A DNA stretch of 64,000 bases, taken from contig NZ_LNRZ01000006.1 in NCBI RefSeq assembly GCF_001468265.1, positions 62,001-126,000 on the forward strand, read 5' to 3'. The position numbers and the translations under genes were made by a program. The notes beneath the pieces were generated by a model. The model worked only from the letters and a program-made list of their open reading frames with translations, was not told the origin of the DNA and did not search any database. This stretch comes from Sphingopyxis sp. H050 (GTDB lineage: Bacteria > Pseudomonadota > Alphaproteobacteria > Sphingomonadales > Sphingomonadaceae). The stretch's first letter is position 1; each line of letters starts with the position of its first letter. Positions 51,999 through 60,996 of this stretch are shown here, in pieces.

Positions 51999-52302
51999 GT
52001 TGAACTCCCGGTTCTCGCATGATGCCCGCTACGATCGAGAATAGGCGGCGGGGCTCCGCGCGCGTTGACGGTTGTCAATGGGGATGTCGCGTCCGGCCAA
52101 TCGCCACGCGATCGAATGGCGGGATTAGGGTCGGTCGGGTGACACGCTGAAGGTCAGCTATCGCGCGCCCAGCCGTGATTACCGGGCGATTACTCGACCC
52201 TCGCCTGCCGCTTACCTGGACAGATTCCGATACTATAATCAATGTCTTGCAGAAGGTATGGCACGTCCGTCACCGGCGCACGTCCTGATCCGCACAAACA
52301 AA
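51999..52302. other. Intergenic region downstream of nothing and upstream of fdhA
   Basis: About 300 nt with no supported gene. It contains the tandem repeat at 52175-52197 and, 36 bp further on, a TATAAT (52234-52239) with a poor -35 (CTTACC, 52211-52216). That arrangement fits an activated promoter reading rightward into the terminator hairpin. Confidence 0.45.
52175..52197 (+). promoter_or_regulatory. Tandem 11-bp direct repeat, second copy
   Basis: GTGATTACCGG followed by GCGATTACTCG. 19 or so of 22 bases match the copy at 10054. It ends 13 bp upstream of a weak -35 (CTTACC) and 36 bp upstream of TATAAT. Confidence 0.45.
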
Positions 52303-52332
52303 TGGGGCGGCCTCGTTATGGGGGCCGCCCCA
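52294..52332 (-). terminator. Rho-independent terminator of the small secreted protein gene
   Basis: On the minus strand TGGGGCGGCC (52332-52323) pairs with GGCCGCCCCA (52312-52303) through a 10-nt loop, followed by TTTGTTTGT (52302-52294). It lies 69 bp after the 52401-52733 stop. Confidence 0.8.
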
Positions 52333-52400
52333 GTTAGTGGGGTCCGTCGGGAGAGAGGGAGAGGACGGACCGGAGATTGGTGTCTTAGGCTGGTCGCTTG

Positions 52401-52733
52401 TCAGCGCGAGGCCATCTGGCTGTCGGTTTCGACTTCGGCGACGCCGGCAACCTTCAGGGCAGCGCGGAACTGCTTGGCCGCGGCGCGTTCGTTGCCGGCC
52501 TGGCAGAGCTTCTTGCCGGTCGAGACGAAGCGCTTCGCGCTCGACTTCTGGCCGGCGCTCGCGCCTTCGGCAGCGGTGCTGGCCTGATCGGCGAGACCCG
52601 CGCAACGATAGTCGCCGCTCTGGGCATAGGCCGGGGTGGCGGTGGCCATCAGGCCGGTGAAAGCGAGAGCCGAAGCCGCGACGATCGCGAAAGCGGCGGG
52701 GAAGCGGCGGAAAGAGGAGAGCTGAGTGGTCAT
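52401..52733 (-). CDS. Small exported protein, hypothetical
   Basis: 110 aa. Signal peptide FAIVAASALAFTGLMATATP with AYAQS cleavage; mature part about 72 residues, with two Cys (YRCAGLADQ, KLCQAGNERA), an Ala/Lys-rich helical middle (SAGQKSSAKRFVSTGKKL) and an acidic end. AAAGGAAA precedes the ATG. A well-formed terminator follows, which supports a real, stand-alone gene. No known domain is recognised. The divergent neighbour is a LysR regulator. Confidence 0.75.
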   Translation of the reverse strand: MTTQLSSFRRFPAAFAIVAASALAFTGLMATATPAYAQSGDYRCAGLADQASTAAEGASAGQKSSAKRFVSTGKKLCQAGNERAAAKQFRAALKVAGVAEVETDSQMASR

Positions 52734-52817
52734 GGGAGAGGTTTCCTTTCGTTTCGTTGTGCAACCTTTCTAGTTGCTGTTGCGCACATAGATAATCCTC
52801 TATAATCTGCAAGTGCT

Positions 52818-53744
52818 TTGAAGCAGGATTTAACAATCCCTCATGGGGCGCTCGACGGGATCGAAGCCTTTCTGCGCGTTGCGGAAAGGCGCAGCTTTTC
52901 CGCCGCCGCATCCGATCTCGGCGTCTCACCCTCGGCGATCAGCCAGACCATCAAGGCGCTGGAGGCGCGCATCGGCGCGCCGCTGTTCATGCGCACCACG
53001 CGCAGCGTCGGCCTGACGCAGGCGGGCGAGATGTTCCTCGAACGCGCCGCCCCGGCCTATTCGGGGATCGCCGACGCCTATGAGGCGGCGCGCAACCTGG
53101 GCAACCGCCCCGCCGGGCGGCTGCGTATCAACCTGATGCGCGGCGCGGTGCAGCCGCTGTTCGAGCCGATCATCGCCGGCTTTTGCGAAGCCTATCCCGA
53201 AATCGAGCTGGAGATTTACGCCGACGACGCCTTGTCGGACCTCAGCGCCGGCGGCTTCGACGCCGGGGTGCGGATGGGCGAATCGCTCGATGCCGATGTC
53301 ATCGCGGTGCGCCTGACCGGCCCGTTCCGCTTCGTCGTCGCGGGCACCCCCGCCTATTTCGAGAAATATGGCCGGCCCGAGACGCCGGAGGATCTGCGGG
53401 GCCATCGCTGTGTGCGCTTCCGCCTCGCGTCGGGCGGGCTGATGCCATGGACCTTCGAAAAGGGGAACCGCGAGTTCGACGTCTCGGTCACCGGCCCGGT
53501 GATCGTCAACGACTGGATCGCGGCGACCGTCGCGATGCGCAGCGGGATCGCGATGATCATGACCGCCGAACCCGTCGCCAAGGCGATGGTCGAAGCCGGC
53601 GAGGTCGAACTGGTGCTCACCGAATTCGCCGGATCGACCTCGGGCCTGTTCCTCTATTACCCCAGCCGCAAGCAGGTGATGCCCAAGCTGCGCGCCTTCA
53701 TCGACTATGTTCGCGAATTTTTACCCGACAATGTAACGGGATAG
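52818..53744 (+). CDS. LysR-family transcriptional regulator
   Basis: 308 aa. HTH: GIEAFLRVAERRSFSAAASD, LGVSPSAISQTIKALEARIG, with RTTRSVGLTQAGEMFLERA; effector domain PAGRLRINLMRGAVQPLFEP onward. The only in-frame start is TTG 52818; upstream is TAA at 52803-52805. A TATAAT at 52801-52806 would give a transcript starting within about 7 nt of this TTG, so the message may be leaderless. It could regulate the small exported protein gene or the TauE exporter. Confidence 0.88.
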   Translation: MKQDLTIPHGALDGIEAFLRVAERRSFSAAASDLGVSPSAISQTIKALEARIGAPLFMRTTRSVGLTQAGEMFLERAAPAYSGIADAYEAARNLGNRPAGRLRINLMRGAVQPLFEPIIAGFCEAYPEIELEIYADDALSDLSAGGFDAGVRMGESLDADVIAVRLTGPFRFVVAGTPAYFEKYGRPETPEDLRGHRCVRFRLASGGLMPWTFEKGNREFDVSVTGPVIVNDWIAATVAMRSGIAMIMTAEPVAKAMVEAGEVELVLTEFAGSTSGLFLYYPSRKQVMPKLRAFIDYVREFLPDNVTG

Positions 53745-53858
53745 AGGAACCCTCCCGGCGCAGAAACAATTCCCTTGGCAGCCAGCAGAAAAATTGCGCT
53801 GGCGCTTTCACCGAAAAGGCGGCAGCCGGTTCTCAATTAAAATGCTTGGGATGTAGAT

Positions 53859-54626
53859 ATGTTCGATCTGGCGGCGCTGGACCCCTCTTCGCTTTTACCC
53901 TTCATCCTGATCGGTTTCGCAGCGCAGCTCGTCGACGGCGCGCTGGGCATGGCGTTCGGCGTCATCTGCAACACGCTGCTGGTCGCGGTGATGGGCGTCC
54001 CGCCCGCGCAAGCCTCCGCCCGCATCCATGTCGTCGAAGTGTTCACGACCGCCGTGTCGGGGATCAGCCACCTGATCCACCGCAACATCGAATGGCCGCT
54101 GTTCTGGAAGCTGCTCATCCCGGGGGTGATCGGCGGGGTGCTTGGCGCCTATGTGCTGACCTCGCTCCACAGCGACGTCGTCAAACCCTTCGTCCTCGGC
54201 TATCTGGTCCTGATCGGCATCTGGCTGCTCGTTCGCGGGCTGCTCTATCCGCCGAAGGTGCAGAAACCGACGGTCATCGCGCCGCTCGGCCTGATTGGCG
54301 GTTTTCTCGATGCGGCGGGCGGCGGCGGCTGGGGCCCCGTGGTGACCTCGAACCTGCTCGTCCAGGGCGCCGAGCCGCGCAAGGTCGTCGGCACGGTGAA
54401 CAGCGTCGAATTCTTTCTGACGCTGACGGTCTCGGCGACCTTCATCTATCATCTGGGGTTGGCGCAGATTGCGGGTGCGACTTTGGGCCTGCTGATCGGC
54501 GGCGTGATCGCGGCGCCGCTGGGCGCGTTCATGGCGAAGCGTTTCTCGGTCAAGCTGATGCTGACGCTGGTCGGCGTGGTGCTGACGGCGACGAGCGCGT
54601 TCGGGCTGTACCGGGCGGTGTTGTGA
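53859..54626 (+). CDS. TauE/SafE-family anion exporter
   Basis: 255 aa, about eight membrane helices. TauE motifs: GFAAQLVDGALGMAFGVICN in the first repeat (GxxxGxxxG...G(M)G), and GLIGGFLDAAGGGGWGPVVT in the second, the hallmark duplicated Gly-rich motifs. Members move sulfite, sulfoacetate or other organic anions out of, or into, the cell. No sulfonate genes adjoin it, so the substrate is open. The gap to the LysR gene (114 bp) shows no strong regulatory element. Confidence 0.88.
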   Translation: MFDLAALDPSSLLPFILIGFAAQLVDGALGMAFGVICNTLLVAVMGVPPAQASARIHVVEVFTTAVSGISHLIHRNIEWPLFWKLLIPGVIGGVLGAYVLTSLHSDVVKPFVLGYLVLIGIWLLVRGLLYPPKVQKPTVIAPLGLIGGFLDAAGGGGWGPVVTSNLLVQGAEPRKVVGTVNSVEFFLTLTVSATFIYHLGLAQIAGATLGLLIGGVIAAPLGAFMAKRFSVKLMLTLVGVVLTATSAFGLYRAVL

Positions 54627-54673
54627 TATCCGCCTGACGGCCGGTTTCGACTGATTGCTGCCAAAGCTGACAT

Positions 54674-54759
54674 GTTCCCCGGCGAAAGCCGGGGCCCAGA
54701 GCGTTATCGCGCTGCCGCTGGTTCCATCTCTCCCTGGACCCCGGCTTTCGCCGGGGAAC
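54674..54759. repeat. REP-like palindromic element
   Basis: GTTCCCCGGCGAAAGCCGGG (from 54674) and CCCGGCTTTCGCCGGGGAAC (to 54759) face each other across an AGAGCG-containing middle. Same family as 58882-58966, in both of which CCAGAGCG follows the first arm. Confidence 0.8.
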
Positions 54760-54793
54760 CCAAAGGGGAGCTTCCCACCCTAATGCAGCCAAT

Positions 54794-55345
54794 TCAATTG
54801 GCGGGCTTGGTCTCGTCGATCTTGTCGACCCATTCGGGATAGAAGCTCGGCTCGCGCGCCGACCAGCCGGGGGCGGTCGCGGCGGCTTCGCTGATCGACT
54901 GGAGCAGCAGCTTGCGCTTGTCGGGGTGGAGGTGCGGCAGCGACGCCGCGGCGCAGAAGGCGCCGGGGAGCCACGGCCGCGCATGCGCGCCGAGCAGCCG
55001 TTCGTACAGGAAGCGATAGGGCGCGAAGGCGTGAAGCCGGTCCTGCCCGAGGTCGAAGGCCGATACCGCGACGAGCGGCGCCATGAAGCCCTCGAGCGCG
55101 TCGAGGCCGCTGTCGTCGGGGATATGGGCGCGGATTTCGGGAATGCGCTGATAGACCTTGGCCTGCACGCGGATCGCGGTTTCCTCGACCATGTCGCGCG
55201 ACCAGCGGGCGATCGCGTCGTCGCGATCGAGCCCGATGTCGAGCGAGCGGCGGATGTAGCGCTGCGTCGCGGCGGGGAAGCCCGCAAATTCCTTGATCTC
55301 CGAGATGGACAGGTCGCCTGCGGCCGGTCCTGAACGCGTCGCCAT
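54794..55345 (-). CDS. Hypothetical protein, helical
   Basis: 183 aa from ATG 55345 (MATRSGPAAGDLSISEIKEF), behind GGGAG. Mostly helical, soluble, with a conserved-looking middle RWSRDMVEETAIRVQAKVYQ and PEIRAHIPDDSGLDALEGFM, and a C-terminal YPEWVDKID. No domain I recognise; no signal peptide or membrane segment. It is bounded by a REP-like element downstream and the FabH-like gene, divergent, upstream. Confidence 0.6.
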   Translation of the reverse strand: MATRSGPAAGDLSISEIKEFAGFPAATQRYIRRSLDIGLDRDDAIARWSRDMVEETAIRVQAKVYQRIPEIRAHIPDDSGLDALEGFMAPLVAVSAFDLGQDRLHAFAPYRFLYERLLGAHARPWLPGAFCAAASLPHLHPDKRKLLLQSISEAAATAPGWSAREPSFYPEWVDKIDETKPAN

Positions 55346-55535
55346 GGTCATGCTCCCGCACGGCGCCCAGGGAGCCATCCCCCCGGAGGCCTGCATCCGA
55401 CAATCTGCCACGAAAAGGGTTAGTGGCAGGTTAACCATGCGGTCGGGGATCGTTCAGCATCGTGTCGGGCGTTGCGCGTGTCCGCGACCGGGCCTAATCA
55501 GCGTGTCGTGAAATCATAAGACACGCAGGACCACC

Positions 55536-56672
55536 ATGTCGCACACACCGCAGCCGGTTATTTCCGCAACCGGCCTTTTCACCCCCGCCGAACGCATCTC
55601 CAACGAAGAACTTGTCGCCAGTTTTAACCAGTATGTTGCGCTGCACAATAGGGAAAATGCGGCCGCCATTGCATCGGGCGAAGTTGCCGAACTTGCTGAA
55701 TCGAGCGTCGAATTCATCGAGAAGGCGAGCGGCATCGGATCGCGCTTCGTCGTCGACAAGGCCGGCATTCTCGACCCCGAACATATGGCGCCGCGGATCG
55801 CCGAACGCGGCAATGACGAAATCTCGATCCTTGCGGAGATCGGCGTTGCAGCGGCGAAGGACGCGCTGGCGCGCGCCGGCCGCGACGCCGCGGACGTCGA
55901 CGCCGTGCTGTGCGCCGCGTCGAACATGCAGCGCCCTTACCCGGCGATGGCGGTCGAGATTCAGGATGCGCTGGGCATCGACGGCTTCGGCTTCGACATG
56001 AACGTCGCCTGCTCGTCGGCGACCTTCGGCATCCAGACCGCCGCCGATTATATCCGCGCGGGGCATGCGAAGAGCGTGCTCGTCGTGAACCCCGAAATCT
56101 GTTCGGGGCACCTCAACTGGCGCGACCGCGACAGCCATTTCATCTTCGGCGATGTCGCGACCGCGATCCTGGTCGAGGACAAGAGTATCGCGCCGGCGGG
56201 GCATTGGGACATTCTGGGCACCAAGCTGAAGACGCAATTCTCGAACAACATCCGCAACAATTTCGGATTCCTCAACCGCGGCCATGGCGGGATCGACCAG
56301 TCGGGGCCGAAGAGCGACAAGCTTTTCGTCCAGGAGGGCCGCAAGGTGTTCAAGGAAGTCGTGCCGTGGGTTGCGAACCTGATCGTCGAGCAGATGGAGC
56401 TACTGGGCCTCGAAGGCGCCGACATGCGGCGGCTGTGGCTGCACCAGGCGAACACCAACATGAACCGGTTGATCGCGCAGCGCGTGCTGGGGCATGAAGC
56501 AAGCGAGGACGAGAGCCCGACGGTGCTCGACACCTATGGCAACACGTCGAGCGCGGGGTCGATCATCGCCTTCCACCTCCACCATGAGGATCTGGCGGCG
56601 GGCGAGACCGGGCTGATCTGCTCTTTCGGGGCGGGCTATAGCGCGGGGACGGTGTTCGTTCGGAGGACCTGA
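55536..56672 (+). CDS. Beta-ketoacyl-ACP synthase III family protein (FabH-like)
   Basis: 378 aa, longer than the 320-aa housekeeping FabH. Catalytic triad: Cys in DMNVACSSATFGIQ, His in RLWLHQANTNMNRL, Asn in DTYGNTSSAGSIIAF. It condenses an acyl-CoA with malonyl-ACP; long FabH-like enzymes may have special roles in acyl or secondary metabolism, and the substrate is not visible here. Starts alone, flanked by a REP element and a 28-bp inverted repeat. Confidence 0.9.
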   Translation: MSHTPQPVISATGLFTPAERISNEELVASFNQYVALHNRENAAAIASGEVAELAESSVEFIEKASGIGSRFVVDKAGILDPEHMAPRIAERGNDEISILAEIGVAAAKDALARAGRDAADVDAVLCAASNMQRPYPAMAVEIQDALGIDGFGFDMNVACSSATFGIQTAADYIRAGHAKSVLVVNPEICSGHLNWRDRDSHFIFGDVATAILVEDKSIAPAGHWDILGTKLKTQFSNNIRNNFGFLNRGHGGIDQSGPKSDKLFVQEGRKVFKEVVPWVANLIVEQMELLGLEGADMRRLWLHQANTNMNRLIAQRVLGHEASEDESPTVLDTYGNTSSAGSIIAFHLHHEDLAAGETGLICSFGAGYSAGTVFVRRT

Positions 56673-56699
56673 GCGAGCCGGAGGCGCTGGCTGGATTTG

Positions 56700-56832
56700 T
56701 TTCGCGCGAAGACGCGAAGACGCGAAGAGGGCGTGTTCGCCGCGAAGCGGCTTTCCCATTCAAGTCGCATGGAGGATACAGGGCCTATCGGCCCAAACTT
56801 CCTTCTTCGCGTCTTCGCGTCTTCGCGCGAAA
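56700..56832. repeat. Perfect 28-bp inverted repeat with internal GACGCGAA iteration
   Basis: The arms at 56700-56727 and 56805-56832 are exact reverse complements (TTTCGCGCGAAGACGCGAAG start of arm 1), with a 77-nt spacer. Each arm holds tandem CGCGAAGA units. It lies between convergent genes (FabH-like and ChaA-like). Confidence 0.85.
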
Positions 56833-56869
56833 TTTCTTCAAGGCCCTCCCACGAAGACCTCAGCCGCCG

Positions 56870-57964
56870 TTAAGGCACAAAGGTCGTGAACAGGTAAATC
56901 GCGAACAGCATCAGGTGGATCACCCCCTGCAGCACCGTGGTGCGGCCGTTGGCGAGCGTCTGGACCGACACGATCAGCGACAGGAACAAGAGCACGGTCG
57001 ACTTGGCGTCGAGGCCGAGGCTGATCGGCAGGTCGGTGACGATCGACAGGATCGCGACCGCGGGAATCGTGAGGCCGATCGTCGCGAGCGCCGAGCCGAG
57101 CGCAAGGTTGAGGCTGGTCTGGAGCCGGTCGGCCTTTGCCGCGCGCACGGCCGCCAGCCCCTCGGGCGCGAGGATCAGCGCCGCGATCAGCACGCCGAGC
57201 ACCGCGGGCGGGGCGCCCCACTCGGCCAGCAGCAGCCCCATCACCGGCGACAGCGTCTTGGCGAGCAACACCACGGCGAACAGGCTGGCTAGCAACAGCG
57301 CGCCCGAGATCGCGGTGCGCTGGACCGTCGGCGGCGCGGCATGGGTGTCGGGCTCGCCATCGCCATCGACGTCGGCGTCCGGCTCGGGCAGGAAATAGTC
57401 GCGATGCCGGACCGTCTGCACCAGCGCAAATGTGCCATAGAGGATGAGCGAAACGACCGCGACGAAGCCGAGCTGGGTCGCCGAATAAAAGGGCCCCGGC
57501 ACGCTCGACGTGAAATTGGGGAGGACCAGTGTCACGACGGTGAGCACGGTCAAGGTCGCGAGTGCGGCGCCGATGCCGGTCCGCTGGAAGCGCTGCTCGT
57601 GATGGCGGATCGCGCCGCTCAAGAGGCAGAGCCCCATGAGCAGGTTCAGGATCACCATCACCGCGGCGAACACCGTATCGCGCGCGAGCGTCTGCGCCTT
57701 TTCGGGCTCGGCCTGCATCAGCGTCAGGATCAGCCCGACCTCGATCACCGTCACCGCGAGCGCGAGGATCAAAGTGCCGAAGGGCTCGCCGACGCGGTGG
57801 GCGATGACCTCGGCATGATGGACCGCCGCAACGACGGCGCCCATCAGGACGATCGCGACGAGCCAGGCGTTGAGCGGCATCGCGAAGCTGGCGAGCGCGG
57901 CGAGAAAGCCGAGGATCGGGAAGATATCGTTGGTGCGGTCGGCGAGGCGGAGTTTTTTGGTCAT
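56870..57964 (-). CDS. chaA: ChaA-type sodium/calcium-proton antiporter (CaCA family)
   Basis: 364 aa from ATG 57964 (MTKKLRLADRTND), about 11 membrane helices. The two CaCA alpha-repeats are visible: VHHAEVIAHRVGEPFGTLIL and VLGVLIAALILAPEGLAAVR (GxxGTxxxxxxExxP and LAPEG forms). It exports Na+ or Ca2+ in exchange for H+ across the inner membrane. An acidic cytosolic loop PEPDADVDGDGEPDTH may bind cations. Convergent with the FabH-like gene. Confidence 0.87.
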   Translation of the reverse strand: MTKKLRLADRTNDIFPILGFLAALASFAMPLNAWLVAIVLMGAVVAAVHHAEVIAHRVGEPFGTLILALAVTVIEVGLILTLMQAEPEKAQTLARDTVFAAVMVILNLLMGLCLLSGAIRHHEQRFQRTGIGAALATLTVLTVVTLVLPNFTSSVPGPFYSATQLGFVAVVSLILYGTFALVQTVRHRDYFLPEPDADVDGDGEPDTHAAPPTVQRTAISGALLLASLFAVVLLAKTLSPVMGLLLAEWGAPPAVLGVLIAALILAPEGLAAVRAAKADRLQTSLNLALGSALATIGLTIPAVAILSIVTDLPISLGLDAKSTVLLFLSLIVSVQTLANGRTTVLQGVIHLMLFAIYLFTTFVP

Positions 57965-58010
57965 GCGACCGCTATTGCAGCCACGAACCTGCATGACCAC
58001 CCCTCAACTC

Positions 58011-58086
58011 GTCATTCCGGCGAAGGCCGGAATCTCATCGGCGCAGGAAAACGCTGCGGCGAGATCCCGGCCTTCGCCGGGATGAC
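58011..58086. repeat. REP-like palindromic element
   Basis: Outer edges GTCATTCCGGCGAAGGCCGG and CCGGCCTTCGCCGGGATGAC, directly between chaA and hisF. Confidence 0.8.
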
Positions 58087-58100
58087 TGACAGGGGCAGCT

Positions 58101-58865
58101 TTAATGCGCGCGGACGGGCAATCCGGCGGCGGCGAGGCGCGCGTGCGCCTCGGCGATCGTCGCTTCGCCGAAGTGGAAGATGCTGGCGGCGAGCACCGCG
58201 CTGGCATGACCTTCGACGACGCCGGCGACGAGATGGTCGAGATGGCCGACGCCGCCCGAGGCGATCACCGGCACGCTGACCGCATCGGCGATCGCGCGGG
58301 TGAGCATAAGGTCGTAGCCGTCCTTGGTGCCGTCGCGGTCCATGCTGGTGACGAGCAGTTCGCCCGCGCCGAGCGTGGCGAGACGCACGGCATGGTCGAG
58401 CGCGTCGATCCCGGTCGGCGTGCGCCCGCCATGGGTGAAGATTTCCCAGCGGCCCTCTTCGACGCGGCGCGCGTCGATGCTGCCGACCGCGCACTGGCTG
58501 CCGAAACGGTTGGCGATGTCGGCGACGAGTTCGGGCCGCGCGACCGCGGCGCTGTTGACTGCGACCTTGTCGGCGCCCGCGAGCAGCAGCGCGCGCGCAT
58601 CCTCGGCGCTGCGCACGCCGCCGCCGACGGTGAGCGGCATGAAGCAGACTTCGGCGGTGCGGGCGACCATGTCGAGCAGGGTGCCGCGGCCTTGATGGCT
58701 GGCGCTGATGTCGAGGAAGCAGAGCTCGTCGGCGCCCGCGGCGTCATAGGCGCGCGCCGCCTCGACCGGATCGCCCGCATCGCGCAGGTCGACGAAATTC
58801 ACGCCCTTGACGACGCGGCCGTCGGCGACGTCGAGGCAGGGAATGACGCGAACGCGGACGGTCAT
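58101..58865 (-). CDS. hisF: Imidazole glycerol phosphate synthase, cyclase subunit
   Basis: 254 aa TIM barrel. [20 protein letters not shown] at the N-terminus holds the general-acid Asp, and [13 protein letters not shown] the second Asp; GGGVRS and [10 protein letters not shown] are phosphate loops. Uses ammonia from HisH to form imidazole glycerol phosphate and AICAR in histidine synthesis. A REP-like element separates it from hisA, so it may have its own transcription signal. Confidence 0.97.
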   Translation of the reverse strand: MTVRVRVIPCLDVADGRVVKGVNFVDLRDAGDPVEAARAYDAAGADELCFLDISASHQGRGTLLDMVARTAEVCFMPLTVGGGVRSAEDARALLLAGADKVAVNSAAVARPELVADIANRFGSQCAVGSIDARRVEEGRWEIFTHGGRTPTGIDALDHAVRLATLGAGELLVTSMDRDGTKDGYDLMLTRAIADAVSVPVIASGGVGHLDHLVAGVVEGHASAVLAASIFHFGEATIAEAHARLAAAGLPVRAH

Positions 58866-58881
58866 GGGCAGTCCCTCCCAT

Positions 58882-58966
58882 GTTCCCCGGCGAAAGCCGG
58901 GGTCCAGAGCGTTGTGACGCGACGCGGGCCTTGTTGCGCCCTGGGCCCCGGCTTTCGCCGGGGAAC
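58882..58966. repeat. REP-like palindromic element
   Basis: Arms GTTCCCCGGCGAAAGCCGGG and CCCGGCTTTCGCCGGGGAAC in the hisA-hisF gap. Same family as 54674-54759. Confidence 0.8.
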
Positions 58967-58983
58967 GGAAAGCGCCAAGTCGC

Positions 58984-59718
58984 TCACGCCGTGCCTGCCG
59001 CGATAGCTTCAGCCAGATCGAGCCGGCCGTCGTAGAGCGCACGGCCGGTAATCACGCCCTCGATACCGTCCGCGACATGCGGACGCAGCGCATAGATATC
59101 ATTGATATCCGCCACCCCGCCGCTGGCGATCACCGGAATGTCGACCGCCTTGGCCAGCGCCACCGTCGCCTCGACATTGCAGCCCTTGAGCAGCCCGTCG
59201 CGGCCGACGTCGGTGAAGAGGAGCGCGGCGACCCCCGCATCCTCGAACCGCCGCGCCATATCCTCGACGCGCACGTCGGAGACATCGGCCCAGCCCTCGG
59301 TCGCGACCATGCCATCGCGGGCATCGACGCCGACCACGATCCGACCCGGAAGGTCGCGCGCGGCGGATTTGACGAATGCGGGGTCTTTCAGCGCCGCGGT
59401 GCCGATGATCACGCGCTCGACGCCGAGCGCGAGCCAGCGGTCGACGCCGGCGCGATCGCGGATGCCGCCGCCGACCTGCACCTCGCCCGGAAAGGCCGCG
59501 ATGATACTCTCGACCGCCGCGCCGTTGACGCTGGCGCCCGCGAAGGCGCCGTCGAGATCGACGACATGGAGGTGGCTCGCACCCGCATCCGCGAACAGCC
59601 GCGCCTGCGCCGCCGGGTCATCGCCATAGACGGTCGCGCGCGCCATATCGCCCTCGGCGAGCCGCACGACCTGCCCGCCCTTGAGGTCGATTGCGGGGAA
59701 GAGGATCAGGGGCGCCAC
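58984..59718 (-). CDS. hisA: Phosphoribosylformimino-5-aminoimidazole carboxamide ribotide isomerase
   Basis: 244 aa TIM barrel, N-terminus [20 protein letters not shown]; two phosphate-binding loops [11 protein letters not shown] and [10 protein letters not shown]; catalytic Asp in the N-terminal AIDLK and Asp in FTDVGRDG. Catalyses the ProFAR to PRFAR isomerisation. The start overlaps hisH by 13 bp. Confidence 0.97.
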   Translation of the reverse strand: MAPLILFPAIDLKGGQVVRLAEGDMARATVYGDDPAAQARLFADAGASHLHVVDLDGAFAGASVNGAAVESIIAAFPGEVQVGGGIRDRAGVDRWLALGVERVIIGTAALKDPAFVKSAARDLPGRIVVGVDARDGMVATEGWADVSDVRVEDMARRFEDAGVAALLFTDVGRDGLLKGCNVEATVALAKAVDIPVIASGGVADINDIYALRPHVADGIEGVITGRALYDGRLDLAEAIAAGTA

Positions 59719-60314
59719 GTCAGGAACCTTTCGAGCGTCGCGAGGCCGTAGGCTTGGCTTTTTTCGGGGTGGAACTGGACGCCGAGGATGTTGTCCTTCG
59801 CGACCGCGGCAGTGAAGGTCGCGCCGTGGCTGCTGGTGGCGGCGACAGCGGCGGCGTCGGCGAAATGATAGCCGTGGAGGAAATAGGCCTCGCCCGCGGC
59901 AATCACGGGGTGACGGGCGACCGGCACGACGTCATTCCAGCCCATGTGCGGGATGCGGAGGCCGGGTTGCGGATCAAAGGCGCGCACCGTCCCGCCGATC
60001 CAGCCGAGCCCCTTGTGCGTGCCATGCTCCTCGCCCGCGTCGGCGAGCAATTGCATGCCGACGCAGATGCCGAGGAAAGGCGCGCCCTCGCCGCGCACGC
60101 GCCGCTCCATCGCCTCGATCAGGCCAGGGATCGCCGAGAGGCCGTTCATGCAAGCGGCGAACGCCCCGACGCCGGGCAGGACGATGCGGTCGGCCTTGGC
60201 GACGACATCGGGATCGGCGGTGACGGCGACATTGTCAGCGCCCGCCGCGACGAGCGCATTATGCACCGAGCGGAGATTGCCCGCGCCATAATCGATCAGG
60301 GCAATCACGCTCAT
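59706..60314 (-). CDS. hisH: Imidazole glycerol phosphate synthase, glutamine amidotransferase subunit
   Basis: 202 aa class I amidotransferase: [20 protein letters not shown] at the start, [19 protein letters not shown] with the catalytic Cys, and [10 protein letters not shown] with His-Glu at the end. Supplies ammonia to HisF. Overlaps hisA by 13 bp and follows hisB by 9 bp. Confidence 0.97.
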   Translation of the reverse strand: MSVIALIDYGAGNLRSVHNALVAAGADNVAVTADPDVVAKADRIVLPGVGAFAACMNGLSAIPGLIEAMERRVRGEGAPFLGICVGMQLLADAGEEHGTHKGLGWIGGTVRAFDPQPGLRIPHMGWNDVVPVARHPVIAAGEAYFLHGYHFADAAAVAATSSHGATFTAAVAKDNILGVQFHPEKSQAYGLATLERFLTWRP

Positions 60315-60323
60315 GGACGGCTC

Positions 60324-60911
60324 CTAGAGCACACCCTTCGTGCTGGGGATCGCGTCGCCCTTGCGCGGGTCGATTTCGACCGCCTGGCGCAGCGCGCGGG
60401 CCAGCGCCTTGTACATGCTCTCGGCGATATGGTGGTTGTTCTCGCCGTACAGCGTCTCGATGTGCAGCGTGATGCCAGCCGCCTGCGCGAAGCTGTGGAA
60501 CCAGTGCGGGAACATCTCGGTGTCCATCTCGCCGAGGCGCGGCTGCGAGAAGCCGGACTTGTAAACGCAGTGCGGGCGCCCCGAAATGTCGAGCACGCAG
60601 CGCGTCAGCGTCTCGTCCATCGGCGCGTGCGCCTCGCCGTAGCGCGCGATGCCGCGCTTGTCGCCGAGCGCCTTCGCTACCGCCTCGCCGAGCGCGAGCG
60701 CGCTGTCCTCGACCGTGTGATGCTGGTCGATGTGGAGGTCGCCCTTCACCTGCATCGCAATGTCGATCAGCGAGTGGCGCGACAATTGCTCGACCATATG
60801 GTCGAGGAAACCGATGCCGGTGGACACCGAATAATCGCCGGTTCCGTCGAGATTGACGGTGATCGCGATATCCGTTTCCTTGGTCGTGCGCTGGACGGTG
60901 GCGGTTCGCAT
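60324..60911 (-). CDS. hisB: Imidazoleglycerol-phosphate dehydratase
   Basis: 195 aa from ATG 60911 ([19 protein letters not shown]). Two-repeat manganese enzyme: [19 protein letters not shown] with [14 protein letters not shown] and, in the second repeat, [12 protein letters not shown] with [18 protein letters not shown]. Monofunctional (no HisB phosphatase domain). First gene of the hisB-hisH-hisA-hisF order here. Divergent from sspB. Confidence 0.97.
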   Translation of the reverse strand: MRTATVQRTTKETDIAITVNLDGTGDYSVSTGIGFLDHMVEQLSRHSLIDIAMQVKGDLHIDQHHTVEDSALALGEAVAKALGDKRGIARYGEAHAPMDETLTRCVLDISGRPHCVYKSGFSQPRLGEMDTEMFPHWFHSFAQAAGITLHIETLYGENNHHIAESMYKALARALRQAVEIDPRKGDAIPSTKGVL

Positions 60912-60996
60912 GGCCGACCCCATAGAGCCATTTTTTCGCGGCGCAAGGAGACTCTCCCCCCTTGACCCTCGCCCGCGCGGCGTTCATCCCCCGCGG

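Noticed and set aside
52258..52587. 109-codon plus-strand frame opposite the small exported protein
   Set aside because: It is antisense to a gene with a signal peptide and terminator, and its AGAAGG is only 1 nt from the ATG.
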